Source of the DNA: Sipunculus nudus
Taxonomy: Eukaryota; Annelida; Sipuncula; Golfingiida; Sipunculidae
DNA: 64,000 nt
Direction of reading: 5' to 3'
Assembly: GCA_026874595.1 (NCBI GenBank)
Contig: CM049317.1
Coordinates: forward strand, 47,704,401-47,768,400
The position numbers and the translations under genes were made by a program. This document shows positions 11,201-20,790 of this stretch, one piece after another (positions within the stretch are counted from its first letter, which is position 1; the number at the start of each line of letters is the position of its first letter). Under the pieces are notes generated by a model that was not told the DNA's origin, did not search any database, and was given only the letters and a program-made list of their open reading frames with translations.

Positions 11201-13500
11201 TGTGTGCCACGATATATTCCCCGTGCCCTTATCCGGCCTGCCAGTATCCCAAAAATATATATCTCTTTGTGATATCAAGCGTGCCAGCAATCCCAGGACA
11301 TATCCTCGATATCTTTATCCTGTGTGCCAGGATCCCCTGAACATCTTCATCTTGCAAATATCCAGCGTGCCAATTTCACCTTGACATATGCCCCTTGTTG
11401 TTATCCCCAGGAAAAACTCACCCTGACCGTACTATTATCTCTAGGATATGTTCATCATACTTTTATCTTCACGACATTCCCTGTAGCATTATCCTAAAAC
11501 CACAATTCTCCGAGACGAAATATCCCTAGAATACATTCCCACGTGGGCGAAACTCCATTATCTCCCGTGCCAGTATCTCCCGTGCCAATACCTCCCATGT
11601 CAATACCTCTCGTGCCAATTCATGATGTACCTCCCGTGCAAGTATCTCTCGTGCCAATGCCTCTCGTTCAATACTGAACGAAACTTCCATGGCCAAAGTT
11701 GTGTTTCACTGTTTCTGCTTCAGTGTCACTGGTCTTTATATAAACTGAAAATTCCAGTCACAATAATTTTAAATAAATTCCACGACTGACGTAATATTAA
11801 AATAACTTTATCAAATTGATAAAAATATAGTGAATTTCTCCTCATATCATTTCCTTTTATCTTTTATCTGATTCCCCCTTGACGAATAAATCATGGCCAA
11901 CTTTGTGTTTCACTGTTTCCGCTTCAGTGTCAGTGGTCTGTAAATAAACTGCAAGTGCGAGTTACTATAATTTTAAATAAATGCAATATTAGAATAACTT
12001 CATCAAAAAGAAAAAAAAAAGAACAGATAGTGACTTCCCCTTTTTATCTTTTCCCTTTCTTTATGTAGCTCTGTTTATGATTTGTTATTAACTCTCGACC
12101 ATCAGAAGCATGTGTGTTTTAGTTTTTGATACTTTACTCTTTCAGCTCAGCTTTATGTGTCTGTCATTTTGGCTAACACATTCATCAATGGCGCCGTTCC
12201 TTTATTCTATGAGCTGGGGTCGGAGGTGTGTTACCCGGTGTCGGAGGGGATCGTCGGGGGTGCTCTCACTTTCCTTAATAATTTACTCGGGACCATATTT
12301 CTGGCGATAGTCACAATTAAACAGCTCGGTGAGTCTGGTTTATCTTTCTCCGTATACTTTGTTTGAACGCTTTTTGCGGTATTAAAACATGAAAAAGAGA
12401 CAGTTACCGCTTGTTACGGAACCTAATATCAATAGATCACGTATGCCTCACGAACATAAACTTTGTCATGGAGATAAAATAAAAATCAGATTGTGTAACA
12501 CTAGGCAGCGTGAAATTTCTAGGTGAATGAATAAAGAAGTCAGTGTTTTTTTTAACAAATAACTATAATTAATTCTTAAAACAGCTCTAACATTACAATA
12601 CACTAAATCAATACAATTACACAGTATAACAGCAGTATAACAGCAAATCAATACATTCACACAGTAAAATTAACAAAGTCCACAGTACCTGGATACCACC
12701 ACGGAATAGGTCCCACAAACTGACTTACACGCTTCTGTGTCCGCTGGAATATTCTCTAACCTGTCCCGGCTCTAAAACACAGCCCCTTTATTGATAACTT
12801 CTCACCTCAAGCCGAGAACTTTCCATTTCTTGAACAGTCAAAAGAACACAATAGTACACACGGCCCGGCCCGGTTCGGCTAGGCGAGCTTAACCGCTGCG
12901 TACACGTCAGACCCCACGCGTGGGCCGGGCTATGCCGTCATAACAACAGACAACGCTGGCGCTAGCGCTGAACAAACACACTGCTGTATACAATAAAAGA
13001 GACATTTATAACACGCTATAAAAGTGGTGGTCAGGGTAATAATCGATGAAATAGGAACAACAGTGTTGTCGACTGCAGTGGTTTTTTGAACATACAGTCC
13101 GAATAAGAGACCCGCCAAGACATCTATTTAGTACCCATCACTCACATGACCTTTCTTAAGAATTACCATAATCATGTTCGTGGTATATCCGACATAATTC
13201 CATCCACATGAGTGTATTGTTACTTTGTTTACTGTGTCAGGTACCAGCTGGATCATGTGGTCACTACTGGCCTGTGCCGTGGCCTCTCTACCGCTTCTGT
13301 TGCTGCTAAAAGAGACGTACGGCAGACTGCAGGTAGATACAGGCGAGCAGGAGGACGAAGAAAAGAAGCCCATAGCGTCGCCTGTCGACGAATCCACAAA
13401 CTACGGCTCTGCCAGCCATCCCATAGCGTCACCTGTTGAGAAAACAATAAACAATAACTCTGCCGAACAGAAATTTTTGCACAAAACCTGTCAACCCTGA
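4961..13500 (+). CDS. SLC49A4-like: SLC49A4 (DIRC2)-like major facilitator transporter, 11 coding exons
   Basis: The coding exons are 4961-5249, 5896-5986, 6824-6987, 7274-7381, 7838-7888, 8853-8982, 9278-9386, 9786-9853, 10454-10572, 12146-12328 and 13241-13500. All introns are GT-AG and phases agree, giving 523 residues; human DIRC2 is about 478. The ATG at 4961 is preceded by GACAAC (A at -3, G at +4), with an in-frame stop upstream at 4916. Family signatures are a first membrane segment ending WNTWGPI (residues 50-56), TWFPADQRATATAI (153-166), YFPARPPAPPS (249-259), LALAYALPTG, an RFAD block, YPVSEGIVGG and a final KETYGRL (461-467). The pattern fits the 12-segment MFS fold. Vertebrate SLC49A4 is a lysosomal membrane protein reported to export pyridoxine with protons; localisation and substrate here are inferred from the family. 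The loop in exon 4 has four N-glycosylation sequons, matching the glycosylated luminal loop of DIRC2. The C-terminal tail is longer than in vertebrates. Confidence 0.93.
5896..5986 (+). CDS. SLC49A4-like: SLC49A4-like exon 2 (residues 97-127)
   Basis: It follows a TTATTAG acceptor and ends at a GTAAGT donor. It encodes the third membrane segment with a glycine/cysteine-rich core and the LRCIS stretch, which aligns with LRCIP in human DIRC2. The last codon (Trp) is split across the next intron. Confidence 0.9.
6824..6987 (+). CDS. SLC49A4-like: SLC49A4-like exon 3 (residues 127-182)
   Basis: It follows an ACCACAG acceptor and ends at a GTAAGT donor. It carries the most conserved block of the SLC49 family: GAAGPVTFAGP (4th segment), then SSTWFPADQRATATAI and the start of the 5th segment. 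Human DIRC2 has STTWFSADERATATAI at the same place. Confidence 0.94.
7274..7381 (+). CDS. SLC49A4-like: SLC49A4-like exon 4, sequon-rich loop (residues 182-218)
   Basis: It follows a TTTATTAG acceptor and ends at a GTCAGT donor. It finishes the 5th membrane segment (GPLLVP) and encodes a hydrophilic loop with four N-x-S sequons at N197, N202, N208 and N212. This loop is luminal in the human protein, where it is glycosylated. The loop sequence is poorly conserved, so the exon is called mainly from phase, splice sites and position. Confidence 0.85.
7838..7888 (+). CDS. SLC49A4-like: SLC49A4-like exon 5, 51-bp microexon (residues 218-235)
   Basis: A pyrimidine-rich acceptor (TTTCTTTCAG) and a GTATGT donor bracket 51 bp that keep phase with both neighbours. 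It encodes a short amphipathic stretch (QERSDIMRLMYI) that corresponds to the RIEAVLYAE region before the sixth segment of DIRC2. Confidence 0.85.
8853..8982 (+). CDS. SLC49A4-like: SLC49A4-like exon 6 (residues 235-278)
   Basis: It follows a CTCGGCAG acceptor. It encodes the 6th membrane segment (TAALLLLIIVYF), the proline-rich PARPPAPPS that matches PPRPPLPPS in human DIRC2, and the central cytoplasmic loop. The chosen donor is GTGAGA after 8982. It restores a Met codon with exon 7 and gives VMSNQFWFLALAYALP, in register with human LLSNFRFLMIALAYAIP. Confidence 0.9.
9278..9386 (+). CDS. SLC49A4-like: SLC49A4-like exon 7 (residues 278-314)
   Basis: It follows a GTTGCTGTAG acceptor and ends at CAG|GTTAAA in phase 0. 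It encodes the 7th membrane segment with FLALAYALPTGPFGAWNGV, followed by a loop ending PVGVSQ; human DIRC2 has ALAYAIPLGVFAGWSGV and AHVSQ. Confidence 0.93.
9786..9853 (+). CDS. SLC49A4-like: SLC49A4-like exon 8 (residues 315-337)
   Basis: It follows an ATTTGTAG acceptor and ends at a GTAGGA donor. The GWIGFGS motif and the small-residue-rich helix align with AGWIGFWSIVGG of the 8th segment in DIRC2. The last codon (Arg) is completed by exon 9 to give RFAD. Confidence 0.9.
9959..10372. mobile_element. hAT-like MITE in intron 8
   Basis: The ends are imperfect inverted repeats: TAGGCCTGAAAGGAGTAC at the left, and TAGGGCTGAAACGGGTAC when the right end is read on the other strand. The flanks are ACTTACGT (9951-9958) and CCTTACGT (10373-10380), an 8-bp target-site duplication with one mismatch, as expected for hAT elements. 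Subterminal copies of GAGTACTCGAGTCC occur in both orientations. At 414 bp it has no transposase coding and is non-autonomous. Confidence 0.88.
10454..10572 (+). CDS. SLC49A4-like: SLC49A4-like exon 9 (residues 337-377)
   Basis: It follows a TTTTAAAG acceptor and ends with the donor GTTTGT. It encodes the RFAD loop motif (ARFAD in human) and the 9th membrane segment. The donor is weaker than its neighbours but is the only one that keeps phase with exon 10. Confidence 0.9.
10790..11070. repeat. Dispersed repeat, copy 1 (intron 9)
   Basis: This block shares order and wording with 51850-52145: GATTCTCAGGC-CCGC-CGCGTCAA, then AAGAAG, ACAATTTTGATAA, TAGTGCTT, TTATTATCATGC and a CGCCCG-CCGCA-TGAT end. 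The internal distances differ because of poly-C, poly-A and indels. The family is unknown and no coding is visible. Confidence 0.75.
11554..11675. repeat. 15-bp degenerate minisatellite
   Basis: About seven copies of a unit close to CGTGCCAATACCTCC lie in tandem. Looser related wording (ATATCCCC, GGACATAT, TTATCC) extends back to about 10680, so most of this part of intron 9 looks like an old, heavily mutated tandem array. Confidence 0.75.
11688..12060. repeat. Tandem duplication of about 190 bp in intron 9
   Basis: Copy 1 (11688-11880) and copy 2 (11892 to about 12060) both begin CATGGCCAA, continue TTGTGTTTCACTGTTTC and then CTTCAGTGTCA, and share ATAATTTTAAATAAAT further on. Copy 2 is truncated and diverged. 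It ends just before the pyrimidine tract of exon 10. Confidence 0.85.
12146..12328 (+). CDS. SLC49A4-like: SLC49A4-like exon 10 (residues 377-438)
   Basis: The acceptor TTTCAG at 12145 is chosen over the AG at 12150 because only the former is in phase. The exon encodes the 10th and 11th membrane segments with NGAVPLFYELGSEVCYPVSE and GIVGGALTFLNNLLG. Human DIRC2 has SSVPIFFELFVETVYPVPE and GITCGVVTFLSN. The donor is GTGAGT. Confidence 0.95.
12412..12952 (-). mobile_element. Solo-LTR-like copy in intron 10, reverse orientation
   Basis: Read on the minus strand, this matches the LTR-like element at 59660-61177: ATAAAGGGGCTGTGTTTTAGA-like U3/R wording, ATTCCAGCGGAC-CAGAAGCGTGT, GGTATCCAGGTACTGTG, the AAGAATTAATTATAGTTATTTGTTA region, and an end reading GGTTCCGTAACA. 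It starts TG and ends CA with flanking CCGCT and ACGCT, four of five matching. The far boundary is less certain than the end at 12412. No internal retroviral coding is present. Confidence 0.7.
13241..13500 (+). CDS. SLC49A4-like: SLC49A4-like exon 11, terminal (residues 438-523)
   Basis: It follows a TTACTGTGTCAG acceptor. It encodes the 12th membrane segment (leucine-rich, about 442-460), the conserved KETYGRL, and a 56-residue polar tail. The tail contains a 17-residue tandem repeat beginning PIASPV at residues 481 and 498. The stop is TGA at 13498-13500. A related but diverged copy of this exon lies at 28438-28568. Confidence 0.93.
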
Positions 13501-13572
13501 TTTATGACAAGTTTATAAAAGAGTGAAGAAAAACTAGAAGGAAAACTAGACAAGATAATAATAATAAGACTA

Positions 13573-13578
13573 ATTAAA
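13573..13578 (+). promoter_or_regulatory. Candidate poly(A) signal ATTAAA
   Basis: An ATTAAA hexamer, the commonest variant of AATAAA, lies about 73 bp after the stop codon. It is the closest recognisable signal; a longer 3' UTR is equally possible. Confidence 0.4.
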
Positions 13579-13783
13579 GGACTGTAAGGATATTTGTAAT
13601 GTTTAAAGAGAAAACATACCGCATTCTATCTGTGATATACACGGGTGATGGACACGCGACGCGGTGACGCATGATGTATCATTTTATATACTGAGCCCTA
13701 TCGGGACAGCGATATTGGACTACTCCAATTGTCTCCTGTATGCTATAGCACCGTAACAATTGTCAAGACTAGAAAAAATTAAT

Positions 13784-13804
13784 ATATATATATATATATA
13801 TATG
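13784..13804. repeat. (AT)n microsatellite
   Basis: A short AT dinucleotide run downstream of the transporter gene. A poly-G tract follows at about 14081-14097. Confidence 0.9.
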
Positions 13805-14360
13805 CTGCTTAACTAATATGTGGTGGCAATACGGGATGTCACCAATGTAGGGTCTCGTGTTGATGGAGGAGAAAAACTACTTACTCTACCGGATATCCGT
13901 TTAACAAACCTGATTAAGCCGGACACTCATTAACATTGACGAAACTGTCTTCATGTCTTTATAGACCTGCGGCATAGAGGGGCTAATTATTGAAACAGGC
14001 CTATTATATACAACAGATTTTTATTCAGATCCCACGGTGCACAGTTTATCTGTTTTGTTTAACTCCATGTGTTTAAAACGGGGGGGGGGGGGGGGGGCAA
14101 AATGGCCCCGCATCATCAAAACAAGGATATCGGGTGGCAATTCGGGCAAGTTTAATCAAATATTGCCTTGCGTCACATACTCTCGCCAACAACAGCTTGT
14201 GATCTTTCAATTCATACCTTTAACCACACGCATGGTTCGATACGTTGTCATATATCCTTCACAGGGGCATTAAAAAAACTTTCTCAAGGAATTACAATGA
14301 CTTCATAAATATGTGCCTAGCAAACATTAAGTGAGAAATCACACAAAAAATCAATAATTT

Positions 14361-14495
14361 AGACAGGGGAATACGTACCTGTAACAAAGTATGGGATGTA
14401 AATGTTAAAATAAGAAAGAAAGTCCAATTATAAATAAGACAGGGGAATAAGTATCTTTTACGATGTATGGGATGTAAATGTTAACATACGAAAGT
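14361..14495. repeat. Two-copy tandem repeat, 76-bp period
   Basis: AGACAGGGGAATA-GTA-CT begins at 14361 and again at 14437. Both copies continue to TATGGGATGTAAATGTTAA. No coding is visible. Confidence 0.85.
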
Positions 14496-14499
14496 GTAT

Positions 14500-15105
14500 A
14501 AAAAATACTTACCTGTCTGTAAGTGGTAAGATTTCAAAATGTGGAAAGCTCTTCTTTACTCTTTTCATGTAGCTGGCATGATGATGAGAGTTACACTTAT
14601 GCCGTGGCATCACAATGTTTAACACATAATAAATTTTGATGGCATCAGAGAAATGTATTTTGCAAGTCTGTCCATTCTAGGCCATCAAGTCACCTTAATG
14701 CAACTCAAGTCACCCCTAGACATTATACTGGACTTAACCCCCGGTAAGCCCGGTAGAGGACCTAAATATCAGTGTTACAGTTGTGACGTCATAATGGTAA
14801 AAAATTTGACTCAAAATTGCGACTAGGCTTAAGGCACCTACATGACTTAAGTCGCCTTATTGCAACTCATCCCGGGTATTTTACCTTTGTGACGTCACAA
14901 TGGTTATAACATCATAAATACCAATGATATATTACAAGGCTGCCATTTCAGTGTTCTTACTGTGCTACGTCATAAGGTTATGGCATTACCTAATATGTAA
15001 ATATATACATATACATAAATATACATCATTTATGTAATAATATATGTATATATATGTATACATCACTTATATAATAATATATTTAAATATATGTATATAT
15101 ATATG

Positions 15106-15152
<47 letters not shown>

Positions 15153-16734
15153 TATATTATTGGGTCGAGGGGGGGTTAGGCTACGATGCAACTCATTCCA
15201 TTTAAAGCTAATGCAAATGTTTCAAATAAGTCAAATGCATATGCTATTGTAACTAACCAAATACACTTTGAACATTTCTAAAAAAACCACTTGTTTTTTT
15301 TTAACCCAACATTTATATATTTATGTATTTGTGCTTATTTATATTGACAATCATTATAAATAATAATGATATCATACACACCTGTAACATTTTAATGTAG
15401 CATGCACACATGATATTTTATAAGTGAGAATAATGAGAAGTGTTTTCTTTAATATATTTATTAAATTATGAAGTATGTTATATTTATGCATGTATATATT
15501 TAAAAAAATGAAGTAAAAAATATTCAAAATCCTTTTGGTCAAGATTACCAAACGTAGCTGAAAGTAGATTCATGTGAGTAAAAGCAGTTACCAAAATAGA
15601 TCAGCAATGTTCAGATGAATTAAGAAGGAATGTAATCTTTAAATACATTTAACTCACATCTTAAGTACACCTTATTTATTTAGTAAATAACATTGAACAT
15701 ATCAAATTTATATTAAACAAATGAAGTAGATAGTATAAACATATTTATTGAACAAATCCTGTTGTGGTGTAAAACTTATTACTTCAAAGTAGAAACAGGT
15801 TACACTATTATATACAAATTTATTCTATGACTTTTGTTTCTATAAGTAAATGTTCCTATTTTCACAGACTTAGCCTAATTTGCATATCTATTTCTGGCTA
15901 TACTCGATAAAGCCTGGCATATTTGATATTTATCTATTTCTTAGTAGCTGGTCTTTTCATCTGATCACATTTTGTGGCTCCTTAAGTTTATACATTTGCA
16001 AAACTACCGTTTGTTTACTCCTGTAAACGAGTGTTGAAACAGTTAACCAGGCGCGATCACAGGTGTCAACCTTAACACAGTGCGTCGGGCCGTGCGCTGC
16101 GCTGAGCCACAACACGTGCCAATCAGGAGATGTCCTGATTGACTTGGCTAAAGAAATGTTATACATGTTCCCGGTGGCTGAAACACCGAGTGTTGGCCCT
16201 CTTAATCGGACCTCCGATCAAGCAGCCTTGTTATGGTAAACAGACTGTTTACCAACACGAAGGGCTATAAAACAGTCGTAACAGTTAAACAGTCGTATGC
16301 GAGGAAATGAGACTGTGTGCTGGAATGGTTTTGCTGGAAAACTTATTTATAAAGCACAACTGAGCTGACAGTGCAAAAGAATAGGAATAATATTGCTCCT
16401 ACCATTGTCCCTTTAAAGAAATACCACATGTAACGTTTCTCCAATCATCATGTATGCGAGTCAGTTATGTTATAATCTGTGCTAAATGCAGCTGTTCATG
16501 TTCTTGAAATATATATATATATATATTTAATTGAGCAAAAGTCATTGAAGATTTATCCGTAGTGAATATCAGGATGATCGGTAATGTAAAAAGTTACGCT
16601 CCTGCACAACTGCACACGCAATTATGTTGAAAGGATTGCTGGAAAGACTGGACGTTAGGTGGCGCTAGCTGTGTGCCTGCAGTTTTTCAGGCAGACAGTC
16701 ATTAACTATACGGAGTATTGGTATCAATGATATC
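14500..16734. other. Non-coding, AT-rich DNA
   Basis: No supported gene. The stretch contains two TGACGTCA palindromes (14783-14790 and 14890-14897), a variable AT/GTAT microsatellite block at 15000-15150, and an AT run near 16508-16526. Confidence 0.6.
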
Positions 16735-17010
16735 CGTGAACACGTGATCCCATATCTTCAAGCTTTGCATTGGTTACCAGTCAGATATAAGCTGCGATCC
16801 AATGTGTTACTGCTGCTCCAAAGAAAAATCGACAATCGACAGCTTACATAAAGGATCTTTTGCATCCTTAGTCCGCTGGGGAGCGTGTATAGGATCCGGT
16901 CTACACTGGAGAAGGTGTGAATTTAATAAAGTTTCTTGGAGTGACGATGTGTTCTGTGTTACTTTCTATGTTCCGGGACCTATGTTCTCTAACCTCGGTT
17001 GTATCTGAAA
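16735..17010 (+). pseudogene. LINE reverse-transcriptase C-terminal fragment, part 1
   Basis: Translation gives HVIPYLQALHWLPVRYKLR, which closely resembles the HITP-L--LHWLPV signature just after the RT domain of CR1/L2/Jockey-type LINE ORF2. The frame is then interrupted by stops, with further weak similarity (LCSLTSVV region). The matching next part is at 17860-17935, so the original ORF is split by about 0.85 kb of other DNA. Confidence 0.7.
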
Positions 17011-17059
17011 TCTGAAACATGAGAGAAATACGTGAATCATAAGTTCATTGAGAATATGC

Positions 17060-17145
17060 AAAGATGTGATAACAGAACGGGATTCGAACCACCGACCGCA
17101 CGCCCAGAAGCCGTGTGCGTAATCAATTGTGTCACGAAGGCTGAA
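17060..17145 (-). mobile_element. tRNA-derived SINE fragment (tRNA-Arg-like)
   Basis: The minus strand shows an A-box-like region, an anticodon arm with loop CTTCTGG (anticodon TCT, Arg) on an imperfect stem, and a perfect B box GGTTCGAATCC. The acceptor arms do not pair, so it is a tRNA-derived repeat or tRNA pseudogene, not a working tRNA. It lies inside the insertion that splits the LINE. Confidence 0.65.
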
Positions 17146-17859
17146 TAACTCCGCAATTGTCCACAGGAGCTCAACCCAACCCCACCTCCCGCTAAAGTCA
17201 TTCTCCTCACGCGAGATCTCGTCTATGAAGGCTCAATAGACCTTTGACCCTATACGGAGGTTGCGCTTAAATCACCCCCTTGGATTGTCGTGTATGAGTT
17301 TTTATGAGCATAGTTTTCTGCACAAGAGAACACAACACAGCGACACATAAAGTGGTAGATGGATACGTATGTTGAGGTTGAGATGACAAGTAACAGCAAG
17401 TATATGAAGTCCACATATCAAGGACAGGACTCAATACACTTACTTTTTAGTTACTGAATAGCCTTTCATGGCTTATGCCGATTATTAGCCGGTTTCAGCC
17501 AGTTTAGACGCATTTTGATCAGCTGGAAATTCATGTTCTGCTACCTTGTTAATATGTTTTTAAGATTAACTATGGAAATTATCATACCTCACAAAATGTA
17601 AGGTTACTTTTTAGTGCTGCTTTTTCATGGCATTTTAACACTTGCAGATTTATGAATATGATTTTGATAGATATATGTATTTACATTTATCCATTTTATT
17701 GTGATCTGTATGTGTTGATGTTGTGAATAAAATATATCTATCTATTCTATACTCGCGCCTCAGCGAGTTGGTCTCTACGATTTAAAAATAGTAATCTGCT
17801 GAAACTGCTAAAAATCCGAATGGCTACATATAATGATTGCAGATGCATGCGTGCAACGC

Positions 17860-18140
17860 CCGAACTTTGGAACGGCTTGCTACTTTCACTCAGGACAATA
17901 GGATTCTTCGTCTCTTTATAAAAAAGGATAAAACGATCCCTTCACCTGTGGATATAGGGTTTAGTATTTTTATCGTTTTATATTTTATCGTTTAGTACTG
18001 TCATCGGCTGCCAGTAATTTGAATGCTATATGTCCGGTTATAGTATTTTAACATATGCCTTTGTTAGTAATGCATACTGTTTCATTGTTAAGCGTTCTAG
18101 AGCCATATCACCTTGTATAAAAATGCAAAATAAATAATCT
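17860..18140 (+). pseudogene. LINE ORF2 C-terminus, part 2, and 3' tail
   Basis: Translation of 17860-17935 gives ELWNGLLLSLRTI followed by lysine-rich wording, the usual LWN-LP-SLR and FKK-LK motif near the end of LINE ORF2. About 150 bp on, TTAAGCGTTCTAGAG and TGTATAAAAATGCAAAATAAATAAT resemble the conserved CR1/L2-type 3' ends that finish in short AT-rich repeats. It continues the fragment at 16735-17010. Confidence 0.65.
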
Positions 18141-18904
18141 TTTCTTCCTTTAAAATACTGATCATAGTATTTCTACAATATTTATTAGGTTCTTGACTCT
18201 GTGTGCTTAAATTTCCGTTAAAAGTTGCGCATGCGCCGACCTGAGTAGTCAGACAATTGTACTTGGATTTTACTGGATTTTACTCTCTTAAATCGATACG
18301 AGCACCGGATTTAGAAGATACACTGAGAATTGCCATGTATACTTCTACTCCGTGATGCGAGGACCTCTGAGAGAAAATTTTGCTGCAACACACCATTGAA
18401 GACGTTGCCCCTGATTACTGTCAACAAAAACCAGGCCCAGAAACCTCACTTTTCGAATAAATACAACCAGATCTCTTTATTGATATTCATTTCAGTGTAT
18501 GCGCAAAGGAAAACACAATGTCTGGTGAATCGACCAAACAATCCCATATACTGCTTGATAGCCTGTGTCAATGAAAGACAAACTCGAACAAACCATCAGA
18601 GATATAACACATAACTGTAAAATGTGAAAAAAATGACCTGCACAAATTCTGAGAAACAAAATTCAAGCCAGCATTACAGGTTGAACTTGTCAATATAATT
18701 CCGTCGCTACCTAAACCAGTACCGGTATTTGAATAATTATTTTTAATGGCATAAACAATAAAGTTCAAGCCAGGTTTCGTAAAATCAGTGTTGCGATCAC
18801 CCCTAGTTCCTCCATACAGAACAAAGTGCCAATACCACCAGTAAATATCCTGGGGAACTAATTCCACAAGGCTTCAAGGGTTTCAAGCCCAACAATTCCC
18901 GTGC

Positions 18905-20345
18905 ATGAAGGGCTTGAGCTTGATTCTTCAATACCACCTCTCCACTATCTCCACTTACGACTCTCCACTATCGTCTGTCTTTAAATCGCCTGTATTACAT
19001 CAAGATCTCAGTGTAATGTCACAACCGGACCTGAGTGAAAATATTTATTCTTTTCTCTCTTTAAATAATGAGGGGAATATGAAAATGAACACCAATAAAC
19101 CAAATTCCCGTGGAGTTTGTGATCTTCATAAACGTAAAATGAAAAAGGATCATCAATGAAAACCGAACGAAAAATCAACCTTGCAATATCTGCAGCAACT
19201 AACGATCAAATTGAACCATATTGTTCAGAGGACTGTGTCTATGATCGTTCGTTGCTGCATTTGCATGGGTTGGTATCATACCGTACGTGTAGGAGAAGAC
19301 CATTCTATACACTTGGTATATAAATCGTGCAGAAACTTCCCATACATCATCAAGACACTTGCTTCCCGTCTTGAGTCTCTAATTGTCTAACTGAATCTCA
19401 ATGTCGACCTTCAAAGCAAGATTAATGCCTACACGCAGAAACATAATATTCCAACCCTTCCAACTAAATTCTGTCAATGCAAAGGTTATAATACAACAGA
19501 CTACCATACGTCAACGCCACCAAACGATCTACAACCTACCCCTAAAATCAAAACGATGGGGACATAAACAGCTCTGAACACCAGCACACCCATTGCTATT
19601 CTCGACGCTACATCATTAAGTCAAACGACCGAGGACTTGTCAAGAGCTGCCTCAGCCATATCCTTCTGGGATGAATCCCCAGATGGATGTCCTACCACAA
19701 AATCTACAACAGATTGTTCCATATAGAACTGCAAAACCACCTCCGATGTAAACCCAGCATCTCGTTTTGTAAACATAGTTGAGAAGCAATCAGAGTACTC
19801 AACGCTAACGTCCTCACGTGTACAAGGAAATCCCAAAACAACGTCTGGCCTATTTTCTTACGTTACTGTCCTGGGGGACTCAATGACAAAGAACTTTGAT
19901 TCTATTGACCTCTCTTCTGCAACCAATGTTAATGTGCATGTGGACTCCGGTGCATTTACTTTTGAGCATGATGTTGATAAGATTAAGCAAGTCAAATCTG
20001 ACCATCTTCTCATACACATTGGTACTAATGTAAGCAATGAAAATGCAGACACAAGTATCCGAAAACTTCGCAGGATTGCACCAGTAATCAAACAGAATTC
20101 TAGTATTAAGCATGATACTATTAGCACTGTCATTATCGACCCTCAATGGCTCATTTTAGAAGAATCCGTCTTCTAAATGCAGCACTAGACATTTAAGCTG
20201 AGAAAAAAGGATGGACACTATTTATCAATGATAACCTCGGTCCATTCACCCCTACCACATCTTACACGAAAGACACAAAGGCTTTTCGTTCAAATATATG
20301 TGATGTAATCGAAATTGCAACCTCACTTAAACATTTTTACAAGCA
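18905..20345 (+). pseudogene. CR1-like LINE ORF1 relic: PHD-like finger and SGNH esterase
   Basis: Several open segments share one frame across this interval, broken by stops. Around 19190-19370 a cysteine/histidine-rich stretch (CNIC in one frame; CCICMGWYHT and YKSCRNFP in the other) fits a PHD finger broken by a frameshift. At 19860-20130 TVLGDSMTKNF (GDS block I) and LLIHIGTNVSN (GTN block III) define an SGNH/GDSL hydrolase fold. KKGWTLFINDNL near 20200 belongs to the end of the domain, where the catalytic DxxH block is not seen. PHD plus esterase is the known domain pair of CR1-clade ORF1 proteins. The matching ORF2 is not attached downstream, where a DIRS element follows. Confidence 0.65.
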
Positions 20346-20790
20346 ATCACTAAGCAATCACTAAGACCACTGACATTGGGTTTAGGCATACGCAGCGGAA
20401 AACATTGACAACATGGGACCAATAGGCAAAATGTGGTCAAATTTAGGAAAAAAATCCGGAAATCGGGGAAAAAAGAGTGTTCAGTGGACATCCTGGTGAC
20501 TCTTTGTGCACAAGCAATGATTCTTGTAGCCCAAGAATTGCACAGGTGTTTACGAGAGAAGACTCAACGTCATGGCCCTTTTTTTTACAGGATCAGCAAG
20601 AGGCCTAAAGTGTACTCTAATGCAATTCAGAGCTAATGGCCTAGAATTCGCAACTCATCTTTGGAGAGAAATTTTACAAAGAGCTTTACAAAAAAAAATG
20701 CCAAAGGGCACAAACACAGGTCGAAATTAAGAGGGAACTTGGTGTTCATAAAAGGAGGGGGACCCAGACAGCCCTTTCAGGCTTAAAACC

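Noticed and set aside
12146-12150. Alternative acceptor for exon 10 at 12150
   Set aside because: It shifts the frame and leads to an early stop; only 12145/12146 keeps the family sequence.
17060-17145. Functional tRNA-Arg(TCT) gene on the minus strand
   Set aside because: The acceptor arms do not pair and the anticodon stem has a mismatch; it sits in a repeat insertion.
19858-20146. Two minus-strand frames of about 90 codons
   Set aside because: They are antisense shadows of the SGNH esterase block, which has the recognisable motifs.
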